Source: Deltaproteobacteria bacterium
GTDB taxonomy: Bacteria > Desulfobacterota > Desulfomonilia > UBA1062
Assembly: GCA_029552245.1 (NCBI GenBank)
Contig: JAKPDW010000005.1
Span: forward strand, 62,001 to 126,000
DNA: 64,000 nucleotides
Direction: 5' to 3'
The notes beneath the pieces are model-generated. The model was not told the DNA's origin. It saw nothing but the letters and a program-made list of their open reading frames with translations, and did no database searches. This document shows positions 18,366 to 27,686 of the stretch, one piece after another. A program made the translations under genes and the position numbers. Within the stretch, counting starts at the first letter, position 1. Each line of letters opens with the position of its first letter.

Positions 18366-20228
18366 TCACTGCCTCATCTTCTTTTCCAGGGCGGAGAGGA
18401 GCCTGGCGAGCTTGGCCTTGGGTTCCCCTTCCTCGAGTCGGTCGTAGACGGTGCGGTAGACGCGGTATGCGTTTCTGAAGTCGTTCATGCTCGTGTACAC
18501 GCCTGCGAGTTCCGAGAGCTTGAACAGGTCCCCTCTCAGACCCGGCTCGGCGGCTGCCAGGAAGGCCCTCGCGTCACGGGGATCGCCATATTTCCATGTC
18601 ATGTACCCGAGCCTGAAGTACATGGTGGGAGCGTGTCTCGAGCCCGCCACGACGCCTTCCTGGTAGAGCTGCATGTACACGCTGTAGGCGTTCTCGTAGT
18701 CACCCTTTTCCCAGTAGGCATGCGCGAGCCCCATCCTGGCCTCGATCAGCGAGGGCTTGAGGCGGAGCGCCGCCTTGTAGTTGCTGATGGCGTTGTCGTA
18801 CTGCCCCATCATGACCTGGGCAAGGGCCAGGTTGCTTATGGCCAGGTAGTCGTAGGGAAGGACCCTGATGGCTCGGATGGCCAGTTCCTGGGCCTCCAGG
18901 GGCCTGCCCTGCTTTATGTAGATGGCGGCGAGGTTGACGTTTGCCGGGCTCGAGTCCGGGTACTTGGCAAGGGTGTCCTCCCAGAGGCTCTGGCTGTTCT
19001 GCCAGATGTCGTTCTGGCGGAAGGTCATGTACGCGTAGAACAGGGTGACGAAACAGAACAGCCCCACCGAGAGCGCGGTGAAGAAACCCGGCGACAGCGA
19101 CCACACGGTCTTCCTCACCGTCCACAGCTTCGCCAGGAGGTAACCGACAAGGACGCACCAGCTCAACGAGGGCAGGAGCGCATACCTGTCCGCCATGATC
19201 TGCGCGATGGGGAACACGTGGGAGACGGGCAGGACGAACAGGTAGTGCCATGCCACGAAGAAGGCGTAGACGAGCCTTTTTCTCATGAAGGCGTAGACCG
19301 CGCTGGCCAGAAGGATGACGTTGACCGCCACGTACACCCACGGACGCCACGAAAAGGGATCGGTGTAGAGGGGTATCGGGTAATCCGCCGAGTAATTCAC
19401 CGTGAACCCCGCAAGCTTGATGTAGCTCACGAAGATCTGGGACACGGCCAGGAGATTCGTCCAGAAGCCCCCGCCGTGGTAGGGCTTCACCCCGCCCGCC
19501 TCCTGCATCATGTCCACGAGCCTGTAGGCCATGGGGACCGTGAAGGCGAGCATGGGGAGGTAGACGAAGAGCCTCTTCTTCCAGAATGCGGGGTCGGGCC
19601 GACGTTTTTGGATCGCGAGGTCCAGCACGAACATGACCGCCGGCGCCACGAGCGCGGTCGGCTTGGCGAGTACCGCGAGAACGAGGGTCGCAAGGCAGGG
19701 CAGGTAATACCACCAGGATGTCACGCGGGCCTCGATGAACGCCCACAGCGACAGGAAGGTGAAGATCCCGAGCAGCGGCTCCTTGCGCGCGAAGAGCCAC
19801 GCGACGCTCTCCACGTGTACCGGGTGCACGGCATAGAGAACGCTCGCCATGGCCGCCCAAAGGTAACCCTCCTCCTCGTCGTCGTGGAAGATCTGAAGGA
19901 GCCTTCTCAAGAACCCGTAACAGGCGAGCACCATGAACGCGTACAGCACGATGCTCTGCACGTGCATCCCGGTCACCGCCCTGTCGCCCCAGAGGCCGAA
20001 GTCGATCATGTACGACAGGTCACGCAGCGGCTGGTACGTGGAGCCCTCGTGGAAGGTCAGCACGTCCTTGACGTGCTCCAAGGTGAATCCCCGGTATGCC
20101 GTCCTGGTGAAGAGGACCGGGTCGTCCCAGTTGGTCGGGCTGTTGTCGAGGGTGTTGTAGTAGATCACCCCGACCATCACGGCGAGAAGCACGGAGATGA
20201 TGTAAGGCGAGCGGATCCTCCCTGTCAT
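18366..20228 (-). CDS. TMTC-like membrane glycosyltransferase with C-terminal TPR repeats
   Basis: 620 aa from ATG 20228 (AAAGGA ribosome site). An N-terminal signal-anchor helix precedes NSPTNWDDPVLF, the DD motif of the TMTC/GT105-type O-mannosyltransferase fold. About ten more membrane helices follow to ~390, including HPVHVESVAW and ARKEPLLG, which are typical of this family. Residues ~400-605 are TPR repeats (ANVNLAAIYIKQGRPLEAQELA, then AISNLALAQVMMGQYDNAIS). Likely a polyprenyl-phosphate-sugar dependent transferase acting on periplasmic proteins or glycans. A longer in-frame N-terminal extension exists but looks non-coding. Confidence 0.8.
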   Translation of the reverse strand: MTGRIRSPYIISVLLAVMVGVIYYNTLDNSPTNWDDPVLFTRTAYRGFTLEHVKDVLTFHEGSTYQPLRDLSYMIDFGLWGDRAVTGMHVQSIVLYAFMVLACYGFLRRLLQIFHDDEEEGYLWAAMASVLYAVHPVHVESVAWLFARKEPLLGIFTFLSLWAFIEARVTSWWYYLPCLATLVLAVLAKPTALVAPAVMFVLDLAIQKRRPDPAFWKKRLFVYLPMLAFTVPMAYRLVDMMQEAGGVKPYHGGGFWTNLLAVSQIFVSYIKLAGFTVNYSADYPIPLYTDPFSWRPWVYVAVNVILLASAVYAFMRKRLVYAFFVAWHYLFVLPVSHVFPIAQIMADRYALLPSLSWCVLVGYLLAKLWTVRKTVWSLSPGFFTALSVGLFCFVTLFYAYMTFRQNDIWQNSQSLWEDTLAKYPDSSPANVNLAAIYIKQGRPLEAQELAIRAIRVLPYDYLAISNLALAQVMMGQYDNAISNYKAALRLKPSLIEARMGLAHAYWEKGDYENAYSVYMQLYQEGVVAGSRHAPTMYFRLGYMTWKYGDPRDARAFLAAAEPGLRGDLFKLSELAGVYTSMNDFRNAYRVYRTVYDRLEEGEPKAKLARLLSALEKKMRQ

Positions 20229-20498
20229 GTCCGGTCCTTTCCAGGCCGGGGCGATTCGTCGCGCCCCATGCCCTCTATGATGAACCCCACATAGCATCCC
20301 CGGACTGCATCGACAATACGCAATACCCCGGCAGAAAGGGTGCGTGCGGCCGGCGCCCACACCCAGCCGTCCGTCGCGCGCCCTTCGCCGGGGCTGCAGA
20401 CACCCGGGAGCATCCCGGCCCCACCCCTCCGCCTCGGCTGTACATCGGGAAGACGGGCTGGTATCATGCACACCATTCAATGGCGAGGAGGGTGTACC

Positions 20499-21659
20499 AT
20501 GCCGGTGGCTGCTCGAATGCTCGATTTCATGGCCAAGGCTTCCTGGATACGGAAGATGTTCGAGGAGGGAGCGCGCCTCAAGTCCATCCACGGCGCAGAC
20601 AAGGTGTACGACTTCAGCCTGGGCAACCCGGACGTGCCGCCTCCGCCCCGGGTCATCGAGAGCATGTCTGCCCTCGCAAGGGAGTCCTTCCACGGGTACA
20701 TGCCGAACGCGGGCTACCCCGAGGTGCGCAACGTACTCGCCGCACACCTGGGCGGGATCTACGGGGTCGCTCTCACGGGGGAGGAGATCGTCATGACATG
20801 CGGGGCCGGCGGCGCCATGAACGTGGTGCTCAAGGCGCTCCTCGACCCCGGTGACGAGGTGATCGCCCTGGCGCCTTACTTCGTGGAGTACGGTTTCTAC
20901 GCGGACAACCACGGCGGGCGCCTCGTAACGGTTCCCTGCCGCGACGACTTCCTCCCTGACATACGGGCGATCGAGCGCGCAATCGGTCCCTCCACCAAGG
21001 CGATCATCGTGAACTCGCCGAACAACCCCACGGGCAGGGTCTACCCCGAGTCCGTCATCGAGGACCTGGCAAGGCTCGTGAGATCATACCCCCACGTGGC
21101 GGTGATCTCTGACGAACCGTACAGGGCCATCGTCTACGACGCCAGGGAGGTGCCTTCGATCCTCGCGTACATACCCAACTCCATCGTGGTGTCCTCGGCC
21201 TCCAAGGAGCTCTCCCTCGCGGGCGAACGCATCGGGTACATCGCCGTCAACCCCTCCATGGACCGCAAGGACGATCTCGTGGCCGCCATGATCCTCGCGA
21301 ACCGCATCCTCGGGTTCGTCAACGCGCCCGCCCTCATGCAGCGGGTGATCGCTGCGTGCGTCAGGGAGCGGGTGGACACGGGGATCTACGAAAGGCGTAG
21401 GAACACCATGACGAGCGTCATGGACGACACGGGCCTGACCTACGCCCCGCCTGAGGGCGCGTTCTATCTCTTCGTCCGCTCGCCCCTGTCGGACGAGGTG
21501 GCGTTCTGCAACCTCCTGCTCGAGGAGCGCGTGCTCGCCGTCCCCGGCAGGGGGTTCGGCTGGCCCGGCTGGGTGAGGTTCGCCTACTGCGTCGACGAGA
21601 CCGTGATCTTGAACGCCCATGACGGCATCCTCAGGGCGGCCAAGCGGGCAGGGGTCTGA
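20499..21659 (+). CDS. Class I/II PLP aminotransferase
   Basis: 386-aa fold-type I aminotransferase of the aspartate/aromatic type. Landmarks: SLGNPD, AGGAMNVV (cofactor phosphate), NSPNNPTGRVY (N176), SDEPYR (D205), Schiff-base lysine K236 in SSASKELSLAGERIGY with R244, and a C-terminal Arg (VRFAYC) for the substrate carboxylate. Start ATG 20499 follows GGAGG. Substrate is not determinable; an amino-acid/2-oxoacid exchange feeding the IorAB cluster is possible but unproven. It stands alone, convergent with ssb. Confidence 0.9.
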   Translation: MPVAARMLDFMAKASWIRKMFEEGARLKSIHGADKVYDFSLGNPDVPPPPRVIESMSALARESFHGYMPNAGYPEVRNVLAAHLGGIYGVALTGEEIVMTCGAGGAMNVVLKALLDPGDEVIALAPYFVEYGFYADNHGGRLVTVPCRDDFLPDIRAIERAIGPSTKAIIVNSPNNPTGRVYPESVIEDLARLVRSYPHVAVISDEPYRAIVYDAREVPSILAYIPNSIVVSSASKELSLAGERIGYIAVNPSMDRKDDLVAAMILANRILGFVNAPALMQRVIAACVRERVDTGIYERRRNTMTSVMDDTGLTYAPPEGAFYLFVRSPLSDEVAFCNLLLEERVLAVPGRGFGWPGWVRFAYCVDETVILNAHDGILRAAKRAGV

Positions 21660-21728
21660 GCCTGGGTGCGGCCCGGGAAAGGCCGCATCGAGCCGCCCTG
21701 GACGAACTGCCCGGCCCGTGTCTCGAGA

Positions 21729-22160
21729 TCAGAAGGGCACGTCGTCGTACTCGGGCCCCCCGGAGGAGGCGGCGCCCGCCGGGAAGTCCCCGCCCTCATC
21801 GGCGGTGAGAGCCCTGTCCTGGCCTTCGGGCGAGCCGAGGACCTGCATGGTGCTGGCCACTATCTCGGTGGTGTAGCGCTTGTTCCCGTCCCTGTCGTCC
21901 CACGAGCGGGTCTGGAGCCTGCCCTCGATGTAGACCTGCTTTCCCTTGCCCAAAAGCTTCGCACTCGTCTCGGCCAGTTTTCCCCAGGTGACTATCCGGT
22001 GCCACTCGGTCCTCTCCTGGCGTTCACCGTTCGGATCCGTCCAATACTCGTTGGTGGCAAGGCTGAAACTGGTGACCGGCTTGCCCGAGGGCGTGAACCT
22101 CATCTCGGGATCTTTGCCGAGTCTTCCTATGAGAATGACCTTGTTCACTGAACCCGCCAT
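21729..22160 (-). CDS. ssb: Single-stranded DNA-binding protein
   Basis: 143-aa SSB: OB fold from [17 protein letters not shown] through [11 protein letters not shown], a Gly/Ala-rich linker and the conserved acidic tip DDVPF that recruits replication and repair proteins. ATG 22160 is preceded by GGAGG (8-nt spacing). Monocistronic as far as can be seen. Confidence 0.96.
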   Translation of the reverse strand: MAGSVNKVILIGRLGKDPEMRFTPSGKPVTSFSLATNEYWTDPNGERQERTEWHRIVTWGKLAETSAKLLGKGKQVYIEGRLQTRSWDDRDGNKRYTTEIVASTMQVLGSPEGQDRALTADEGGDFPAGAASSGGPEYDDVPF

Positions 22161-22659
22161 GTGTTCCATCCTCCTTTTCCCGTCACGCAAAGCGAGGGCA
22201 TGGATGATTCCGCTCACCTCCAACCAGGGCGCCAGATCATGGGTTGCCCGTCACGTGTGCGGAAGGCATCATACCTCATCGGCGACCGGTCCACAAGGCG
22301 GGGTTCGTGGGGGCATGAAGCCCCTCGCGGAGGCCGTGGCGTGAGGGTTGCGCGGGGATGTGCACGGTGCGTATCCCGCAACCGTCCGCCTCGGGCGTCT
22401 CCAGCCCGGTAGACGGATGCAGAGCCCTCGTGGGCGAAACGGGCGCGGTACCGGCGTGAGATGGGGATGTCTCCAGCCAGGGAGACGGGCGCAGACCCCT
22501 TCAGGGGGCGCGGGAGACCCGGTCCCCGGCGCGACGACCCCTCACCCCGACGACCATTCCCCACTCTGCCGAGGGGGGCGGCGGGCGGCCAAACACCTGT
22601 CGGGCTCAGATCGTTCCACAACCCGGCGACCATCCCCCTCTCTGCCGAGTGAGCGGGAT
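22161..22659. repeat. Spacer with two pairs of degenerate direct repeats
   Basis: No gene in 499 bp. Repeat pair A: 22397-22428 and 22469-22500, each starting GTCTCCAGCC and containing an AGACGG...GCAGA core; the first forms GTCT/AGAC and the second GTCTCC/GGAGAC hairpins. Repeat pair B: 22551-22573 and 22627-22649, 23 nt, 21 of 23 identical (starts CGACCAT, ends CTCTGCCGAG), 76 nt apart. Nothing recognisable as an IS end or CRISPR. Confidence 0.55.
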
Positions 22660-23091
22660 TCAAGCCTGCCCGCCTTCGGCCACGCGAAGGCGGTACCTCC
22701 CCTTGCCGAGATAGACGAGGTGGTCTTTGCCGTTCCGGTAGTGCTTCCAGGAGGGGTGCTCGGGGGCTGACGCGATCACGGTGGTGGTGAAGCTCTTCTT
22801 GTTCAGGGCGGGGTATTTCTTGACCGCCTGCTTGTAGAGATCCATCGACGAGAAGACTCCGTTTTCCGCCTTCTTGGAGAGCTTTTTCGCGGTCTCGAGG
22901 ACGATGTCGTGGATGGCCTTCCCTTTCCGGCCGGGTTGTTTCTTCTCTTTCTTCAGGAGGAGGGCTGAGGCAGGTATGGCCACGGCGTCGGGCCTGACCT
23001 TGACATCTTTCACAACGATCCTGGGCCTGCCGTTCTTTGTCTCGACGCCGTTATGCACGGTCAAAGAGAATTTCATAGCACGTTTTCTCAT
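22660..23091 (-). CDS. Hypothetical basic protein, possible winged-helix (DUF7669-like) C-terminus
   Basis: 143 aa from ATG 23091 (GAGG ribosome site). Lysine-rich. Residues ~80-135 resemble small winged-helix domains ending in a 'GRYRL' strand (HYRNGKDHLVYLGKGRYRL), similar to DUF7669-type domains by memory. Its upstream region is markedly AT-richer than the surroundings and carries a good promoter, and the codon choice is a little less GC-biased than neighbours, hinting at transfer. Function is unknown; DNA binding is a guess from the fold likeness and charge. Confidence 0.7.
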   Translation of the reverse strand: MRKRAMKFSLTVHNGVETKNGRPRIVVKDVKVRPDAVAIPASALLLKKEKKQPGRKGKAIHDIVLETAKKLSKKAENGVFSSMDLYKQAVKKYPALNKKSFTTTVIASAPEHPSWKHYRNGKDHLVYLGKGRYRLRVAEGGQA

Positions 23092-23120
23092 GATCACCCC
23101 TCTGAATGGTAATTGCAAAA

Positions 23121-23149
23121 TGTATAAAAGGAAATCATGCGGCTTGCAA
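23121..23149 (-). promoter_or_regulatory. Putative sigma70 promoter of the 22660-23091 gene
   Basis: Minus strand TTGCAA (23149-23144), 17-nt spacer, TATACA (23126-23121), about 30 nt before the start codon, in an AT-rich island. Confidence 0.55.
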
Positions 23150-23411
23150 GAAGGAATAATCGGAAAAGTCGGCCGTTTCCGTCTTGACGGCCTCCATGCG
23201 TGGGTTGCGCGCAGCCGCCTTCACCTTCCCGTGAGCCCGGGCGGTCACGCTCCGCGAGCGCCCAGGCGCCCGCAGGAAGGCCTCCCGCCCGCGTGCGGGC
23301 CGACAATCGGCGGGGCCGACGCCTTCATGCACGAGGCCCGTCGGTCTCGATCGACCGGGGGCCCGTTCTCCTTCCGTCCGCCTGCCCCAGCCCGGGAAAG
23401 CCCCCGGGACC
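23150..23411. other. Spacer with a short GC hairpin after larA
   Basis: No gene seen. CCCGGG-aaagcc-CCCGGG (23391-23408) lies directly past the larA stop and may slow or end transcription, but has no T-tract. Confidence 0.35.
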
Positions 23412-24656
23412 CTACACGGGCCTCATGAGGTACTGGACGGTGCCGTCTACGACCACGGCGACCTTCGCGCCGCCCGGGTACTCCTCCTCGAGCCGCTCGA
23501 GCGCCTGGGGCCACGTCTTGACCACGACGGCGTCCGCCTCGTTGCACACCAGGTCGAGGAAGGTCTTGTCAGGCTGCGGGTTGAGAACGACGAGCCTCTT
23601 CATGAGGAGGGGTATGAATCCCGGGGCCCTCGGCGTGTAGTGCCTGCCGCCGTAGCCGCTGCCGATCGCCCTGAACACGTAGTGGGGAACCTGCCCCTCG
23701 GGACTGTCGCAGATGATGACCCCGATCCCCTTGCCTCCCGGCTCCAGGAGCATGACCGGGAACGACAGGGCGATGGCGGCCTCGTTGGCCTTGCCGTAGG
23801 CGTTGGACACCACGATGTCGTAGCCCTTCGCGTACGGTATGCCGTAATGTTCCTTGCCCTCTTCGGCACCCATCGCGTGGGTCACCTTGAACGGGCCTGC
23901 GTAGAGCGACGTGATGCGGCCCCTGCGGTTTACGAGACAGTCGACCTTGAAGTCGAGGCCTACCATCTCGCCGGCTGCGTCGCACTCCGCCCGCATGATG
24001 TTGTTCTCGAAGTTCCCGAGCCCGGTGCGGCCGAAGTCCCTGAACTGCTGGTTGTGGAACTGGTTTATGGACTCGATGCCCGCCACGCCCGGCAGGACGA
24101 TCTTGGCTCCGCCACCGAATCCCACGTGCACGTGCGCCGTGATGCACCCGATGCCGATCTTGAGGTCGCACGCCATGAACTCCCTGTTCACCCACAGTTC
24201 GACGCCGGTGGGGGTCCTCCCCACGTACACCGTGTTCTGGAAGGGGTCGTGGTTGTAGACGGCGTAGTTCTCGACCACGTGGTCCCCGAGCTTCTTCCTC
24301 GCATCGGCCATGCCGTACGCACCGTGGCTGCCGAGGGCCCAGATGAAACGTATCTGCTCCTTCTTCATGCCCGCCCTGTGGAGCTCCTCGAGCACGAAGG
24401 GCACCACGTCCTTGACGGGGGTGGGCCTCGTCATGTCGTCGAAGACGATGACCGCCTGGCGCCTGTTTCGTGCCAGATCCGACAGCCTCGGGCCATCCAC
24501 CGGGTTCTCGATCCTCCTGCGGATCTCCTCCGGGCCCAGGGCGGGACGCTCGAGCCCCGGGCTCGTGAGGACATCCACCTGCCACCGGTCAGGGAACTCT
24601 ATTTCCCGCTCGGTGTTTTCGTACCACAGACGCGAGGGTACAGAGACCTTTTGCAT
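23412..24656 (-). CDS. LarA-like nickel-pincer 2-hydroxyacid racemase/epimerase family protein
   Basis: 414-aa DUF2088/LarA family. Signature FDDMTRPTP (72-80) is present, and the residues that hold the nickel-pincer cofactor and do catalysis in Lactiplantibacillus LarA all have counterparts with identical spacing: H111 (GSHG), H175, K185 (GGGAK) and H201. So it should be an active cofactor-dependent racemase. It is last in a tetR-ior-frhB-lut series, 125 bp after lutC. Substrate could be lactate, but the indolepyruvate-type oxidoreductase in the same cluster makes aryl- or branched 2-hydroxyacids attractive. The cofactor genes larBCE are not in the window. Confidence 0.85.
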   Translation of the reverse strand: MQKVSVPSRLWYENTEREIEFPDRWQVDVLTSPGLERPALGPEEIRRRIENPVDGPRLSDLARNRRQAVIVFDDMTRPTPVKDVVPFVLEELHRAGMKKEQIRFIWALGSHGAYGMADARKKLGDHVVENYAVYNHDPFQNTVYVGRTPTGVELWVNREFMACDLKIGIGCITAHVHVGFGGGAKIVLPGVAGIESINQFHNQQFRDFGRTGLGNFENNIMRAECDAAGEMVGLDFKVDCLVNRRGRITSLYAGPFKVTHAMGAEEGKEHYGIPYAKGYDIVVSNAYGKANEAAIALSFPVMLLEPGGKGIGVIICDSPEGQVPHYVFRAIGSGYGGRHYTPRAPGFIPLLMKRLVVLNPQPDKTFLDLVCNEADAVVVKTWPQALERLEEEYPGGAKVAVVVDGTVQYLMRPV

Positions 24657-24781
24657 GATCTTTCTCCTCCCCGGGGACCACCCCGGCCACGCCCGGCCCC
24701 TTCAAGAGGCCGGCTTTCCGCCTCGCTCACCTGGGGGCCCTTCGAGCCCGGCCGGCATCAGGCCGAAGAGACGGCCGCGAC

Positions 24782-25483
24782 TCAAAGGCCTCCCGCCGGT
24801 TTTCGTTCGCACGTATCGAGAAGGATCACCTCGAGCCTGGCCGGCCCGTGCATCCCCTTGAACTGCACAGCCTGGATGTCGCTCGTGGAACTCGGCCCGG
24901 TGATGAAGCAGACCTGGCCCGCAAACCCTTTGCGGCGGCGCAGCAGACGCTCGAAGGCCTCCTCGTACGACATGACGAGATCGTCGATCGCGACCACGGC
25001 GAAGTGCGCCGGGGCGGCCACCGAGAGCAGCCTCTGGTGGTCGCTGTCGAAAGCCATGACGAGGGTTCCGCTCTCCGCCACGGCGAAGTCGGCAGGCGTC
25101 AGTGCCGCGTCCGCGGTGAACGCGGCTTCCCTCACGGCGCCCCTGTCCCCGAGCCGGGACGAATCGACGACCTCGACGCCGGTCTCCACGGCCCACCGGC
25201 CGAGGTCGAGGGCGGAAACCGCCCCCGAGGCGCAGGCCACCATCCGCCGGATACCTTGGGCCCTCACGGAGGCGGTCAGGACCTGGGCCAGCTCCTGGCC
25301 GCCCGATGCGCGGTGGACCGTCACGCCCTGGGATGACGCCTCTTCGGTGAAGCGCAGGACCATCCCCGCCCTGTCCCCCTCCACGCCCGAGGATGCGGGC
25401 CGTCCCTGTATCGTTCGGTGAGGCCCTGCGCGAGGCGCCCTCCTGAGCAGCTCGAGGATCTCCCTTCCGGCGTCACCGTTCAC
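24782..25483 (-). CDS. lutC: LUD-domain protein, LutC-like
   Basis: 233 aa. The GTG start at 25483 sits in a GTGA overlap with the lutB stop behind GGAGG. LUD fold landmarks: ADAALTPADFAVAESGTLVM and the terminal FITGPSSTSDIQ. LutC is the third subunit of the LutABC L-lactate dehydrogenase type. Its role here is as part of an iron-sulfur 2-hydroxyacid dehydrogenase; substrate is uncertain because the neighbours include IorAB. Confidence 0.88.
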   Translation of the reverse strand: MNGDAGREILELLRRAPRAGPHRTIQGRPASSGVEGDRAGMVLRFTEEASSQGVTVHRASGGQELAQVLTASVRAQGIRRMVACASGAVSALDLGRWAVETGVEVVDSSRLGDRGAVREAAFTADAALTPADFAVAESGTLVMAFDSDHQRLLSVAAPAHFAVVAIDDLVMSYEEAFERLLRRRKGFAGQVCFITGPSSTSDIQAVQFKGMHGPARLEVILLDTCERKPAGGL

Positions 25484-26940
25484 GTCGGGCCTCCCCCGGG
25501 TCCTCTCCCACCCTTGGCTGCATCTCGCCCTTTCCACCACTCGCGGAACGTCCGGGCGGCCACTGCCGGGAGATCCCTGGACGAGAACCATCCGGAGAGC
25601 CCAAACGGGCTTTTCCGCACGTAGCCCCCCTCACCCAGCACGGCGCAGGCGAGCCTCGCCGAACGCACCGCCGCCATCCACGCCGCCGGGTGCGAGGCGC
25701 ACAGGCCCAGCACGCCGAGGGCGGCTCTCTCAGCGGCGCCTTGTGCACCTGGAGCCGCCTGAGCGCCTGCTTCCACCTCCCGCTGACGGAAGACCCTGAT
25801 GAGCTCCGGGTGGTCGATGCCCGCCGGGCACACCTGCCTGCACGCACCGCACAGGGTGCACGCGCGGAAGAGGTCGGAAGTGCGCTCTATCCCGTGCAAG
25901 AGCGGCGACAGGACGGCCCCCATCGGGCCCGAGTACACCCCCCCGTAGGGGTAGCCGCCGATCCTCGCGTACACGGGGCAGGTGTTCAGGCAGGCGCCGC
26001 ACCTGATGCACCTGAGCACCTGCCGGGCGAGGGGGTCTTGGTAGATCGCGGAGCGCTTGTTGTCCACGATCACCACGAAGAGTTCCTCCGGGCCGTCCTT
26101 CTCCCCCCTCCCCGCCGGTCCCGAATCGAACGTCACGTAACCGGACATCTTCTGCCCGGTGCAGTTCCTGCACAGGACCCTGAGGAGGTGCAGCGCGTCT
26201 TCGAGCGTGGGCACCACCTTCTCGATGCTCATCACGGCCACGAGGGTCCTCGGGGAGGACTTGATCATGCGGATGTTCCCCTCGTTCTCCACGTTGACCA
26301 GGGTGCCGGTGGAGGCTATCGCCATGTTGACGCCCACGACGCCCATGTCCAACGCCCTGAACTTCTCCCTGAGGTGGGCCCTGACCGCCTTGCCGAGCCG
26401 CACAGGGTCGGAGTCGGGCTCGCGAATGACACCCTTGGCGAAGAACGCCTCGCCGATCTTGTCCGGGGGTATGTTGATCGCGGGCCCCACGAGGTGAAAG
26501 GGGGGGAGCCCCATGGTCTGGGTGACGAACTCTCCGAGGTCCGTCTCGAACACTTCCACGCCGCTCTCTTCCAGCGCCCTGTTCAGGCCGATCTCCTCGG
26601 TGATCATGGACTTGCCCTTGGCCACGAACCTCACCCCGCGTTCGCGGGCGAGCCCGACGATCTGGTCGCACGCGTGCCGAGCGTCACGAGCCCACAGGAC
26701 CACGGCCCCGTTTTCCCCTGCGGCGCGGGCGAACTCCTCCAGGAGTTCTGGCATGCGCTCGACGGCGTCGCGACGTATCGCGCGGGAACGGTCGAGGGCC
26801 TCCTGGGGGTCCTCGAAGGTGGACATGCCGGCCGAGCGCAGGATCGCGAACCCCTCCGAGAGGAGCTTCAGGAAGATCCGGCTGTATTCATTTCCAAGCT
26901 CCCTCGAGGCGATCTCCCTGAACCCGGAAGGAGAGCTCAT
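25480..26940 (-). CDS. lutB: LutB-like iron-sulfur LUD protein
   Basis: 486 aa. N-terminal LUD domain (~50-300; VAKGKSMITEEIGLN, ASTGTLVNVENEGN), then a ferredoxin domain with two [4Fe-4S] motifs CIRCGACLNTCP and CTLCGACRQVCP, and a DUF3390-like C-terminus. ATG 26940 overlaps the lutA stop (ATGA), and its own stop overlaps lutC. Electron-carrying subunit of a LutABC-type dehydrogenase; the tail is Gly/Arg-rich (GGRGPGGGPT). Confidence 0.9.
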   Translation of the reverse strand: MSSPSGFREIASRELGNEYSRIFLKLLSEGFAILRSAGMSTFEDPQEALDRSRAIRRDAVERMPELLEEFARAAGENGAVVLWARDARHACDQIVGLARERGVRFVAKGKSMITEEIGLNRALEESGVEVFETDLGEFVTQTMGLPPFHLVGPAINIPPDKIGEAFFAKGVIREPDSDPVRLGKAVRAHLREKFRALDMGVVGVNMAIASTGTLVNVENEGNIRMIKSSPRTLVAVMSIEKVVPTLEDALHLLRVLCRNCTGQKMSGYVTFDSGPAGRGEKDGPEELFVVIVDNKRSAIYQDPLARQVLRCIRCGACLNTCPVYARIGGYPYGGVYSGPMGAVLSPLLHGIERTSDLFRACTLCGACRQVCPAGIDHPELIRVFRQREVEAGAQAAPGAQGAAERAALGVLGLCASHPAAWMAAVRSARLACAVLGEGGYVRKSPFGLSGWFSSRDLPAVAARTFREWWKGRDAAKGGRGPGGGPT

Positions 26941-27686
26941 CGGCCACTCCCCCTTTCCATGGCCTCGTCGAGGAAGACCGCCAGGTGCATGACCCTCTTT
27001 TCCGGGTGGTGCCTGTGGAGGTAGCCGCCGATGTTCAGGAGGCATCCGGGCTCGTTCAGCACGAGCACATCCGCGCGGCTGTCCAGGAAGGACTGGACCT
27101 TGTCCTTGAGTATCGCCACGGATATCTCCGGGAACCTCACGGAGAATTCCCCCCCGAACCCGCAGCAGGAGTCGGCCCCGGGCATCTCCACCCTGCGGGG
27201 ACCTGCCGCGGCGTCAACGAGCATCCTGGCCTGGCGCGACACGCCGAGCCCCCTGAGCACGTGGCACGAATCGTGGTAGGTCACCGTGGCGTCGAACGAC
27301 CCTCCGGGATCGGTCACACCCATGACATCCACCAGGAACTGGCTCAGCTCGAACACCCTGGGTGCGAGATCGAGGGCTCGGGCCCGCCAGAGGCTGCCCG
27401 CCGGGAAGAGGTCGGGATAGCAGCTCCTGACCATGTGCACGCACGACCCGCTGGGGCTCACGACGAAGTCGTCCTTGGAGAAGATCTCGATGAAGCGGCA
27501 CGCGGCCCGTCTCGCCTTCTGCGCGTGCCCGGCGTTGAGGAAGACCTGCCCGCAGCACGTCTGGCTCTCGTGGTACACCGTTTTCACGCCGAGTCTCTCG
27601 AGGACCCTGCAGGTTGCGACGCCTATCTCCGGGAGAAGGACATCGACGGTGCACGGGATGAAGAGGGAGACCTCCATGGTCCTCAT
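26937..27686 (-). CDS. lutA: LutA-like CCG-domain iron-sulfur protein
   Basis: 249 aa with two CCG (cysteine-rich) domains: C-T-V...TCCGQVFLNAGH in the first half, then HDSCH...SCCGFGGEFSV in the second, the heterodisulfide-reductase/LutA signature. ATG 27686 overlaps the frhB stop (ATGA), so the FrhB-like protein and LutA are translationally coupled, an arrangement suggesting a physical complex. An alternative start is ATG 27677. Confidence 0.9.
   Translation of the reverse strand: MRTMEVSLFIPCTVDVLLPEIGVATCRVLERLGVKTVYHESQTCCGQVFLNAGHAQKARRAACRFIEIFSKDDFVVSPSGSCVHMVRSCYPDLFPAGSLWRARALDLAPRVFELSQFLVDVMGVTDPGGSFDATVTYHDSCHVLRGLGVSRQARMLVDAAAGPRRVEMPGADSCCGFGGEFSVRFPEISVAILKDKVQSFLDSRADVLVLNEPGCLLNIGGYLHRHHPEKRVMHLAVFLDEAMERGSGR

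Noticed and set aside
20229-20912. N-terminal extension of the TMTC-like protein (about 228 extra in-frame codons)
   Set aside because: The extension is Arg/His-rich shadow sequence overlapping the start of the divergent aminotransferase; the real signal-anchor start with AAAGGA is at 20228.
22397-22649. CRISPR array
   Set aside because: Only two copies of each repeat, degenerate, without regular spacers and without cas genes.
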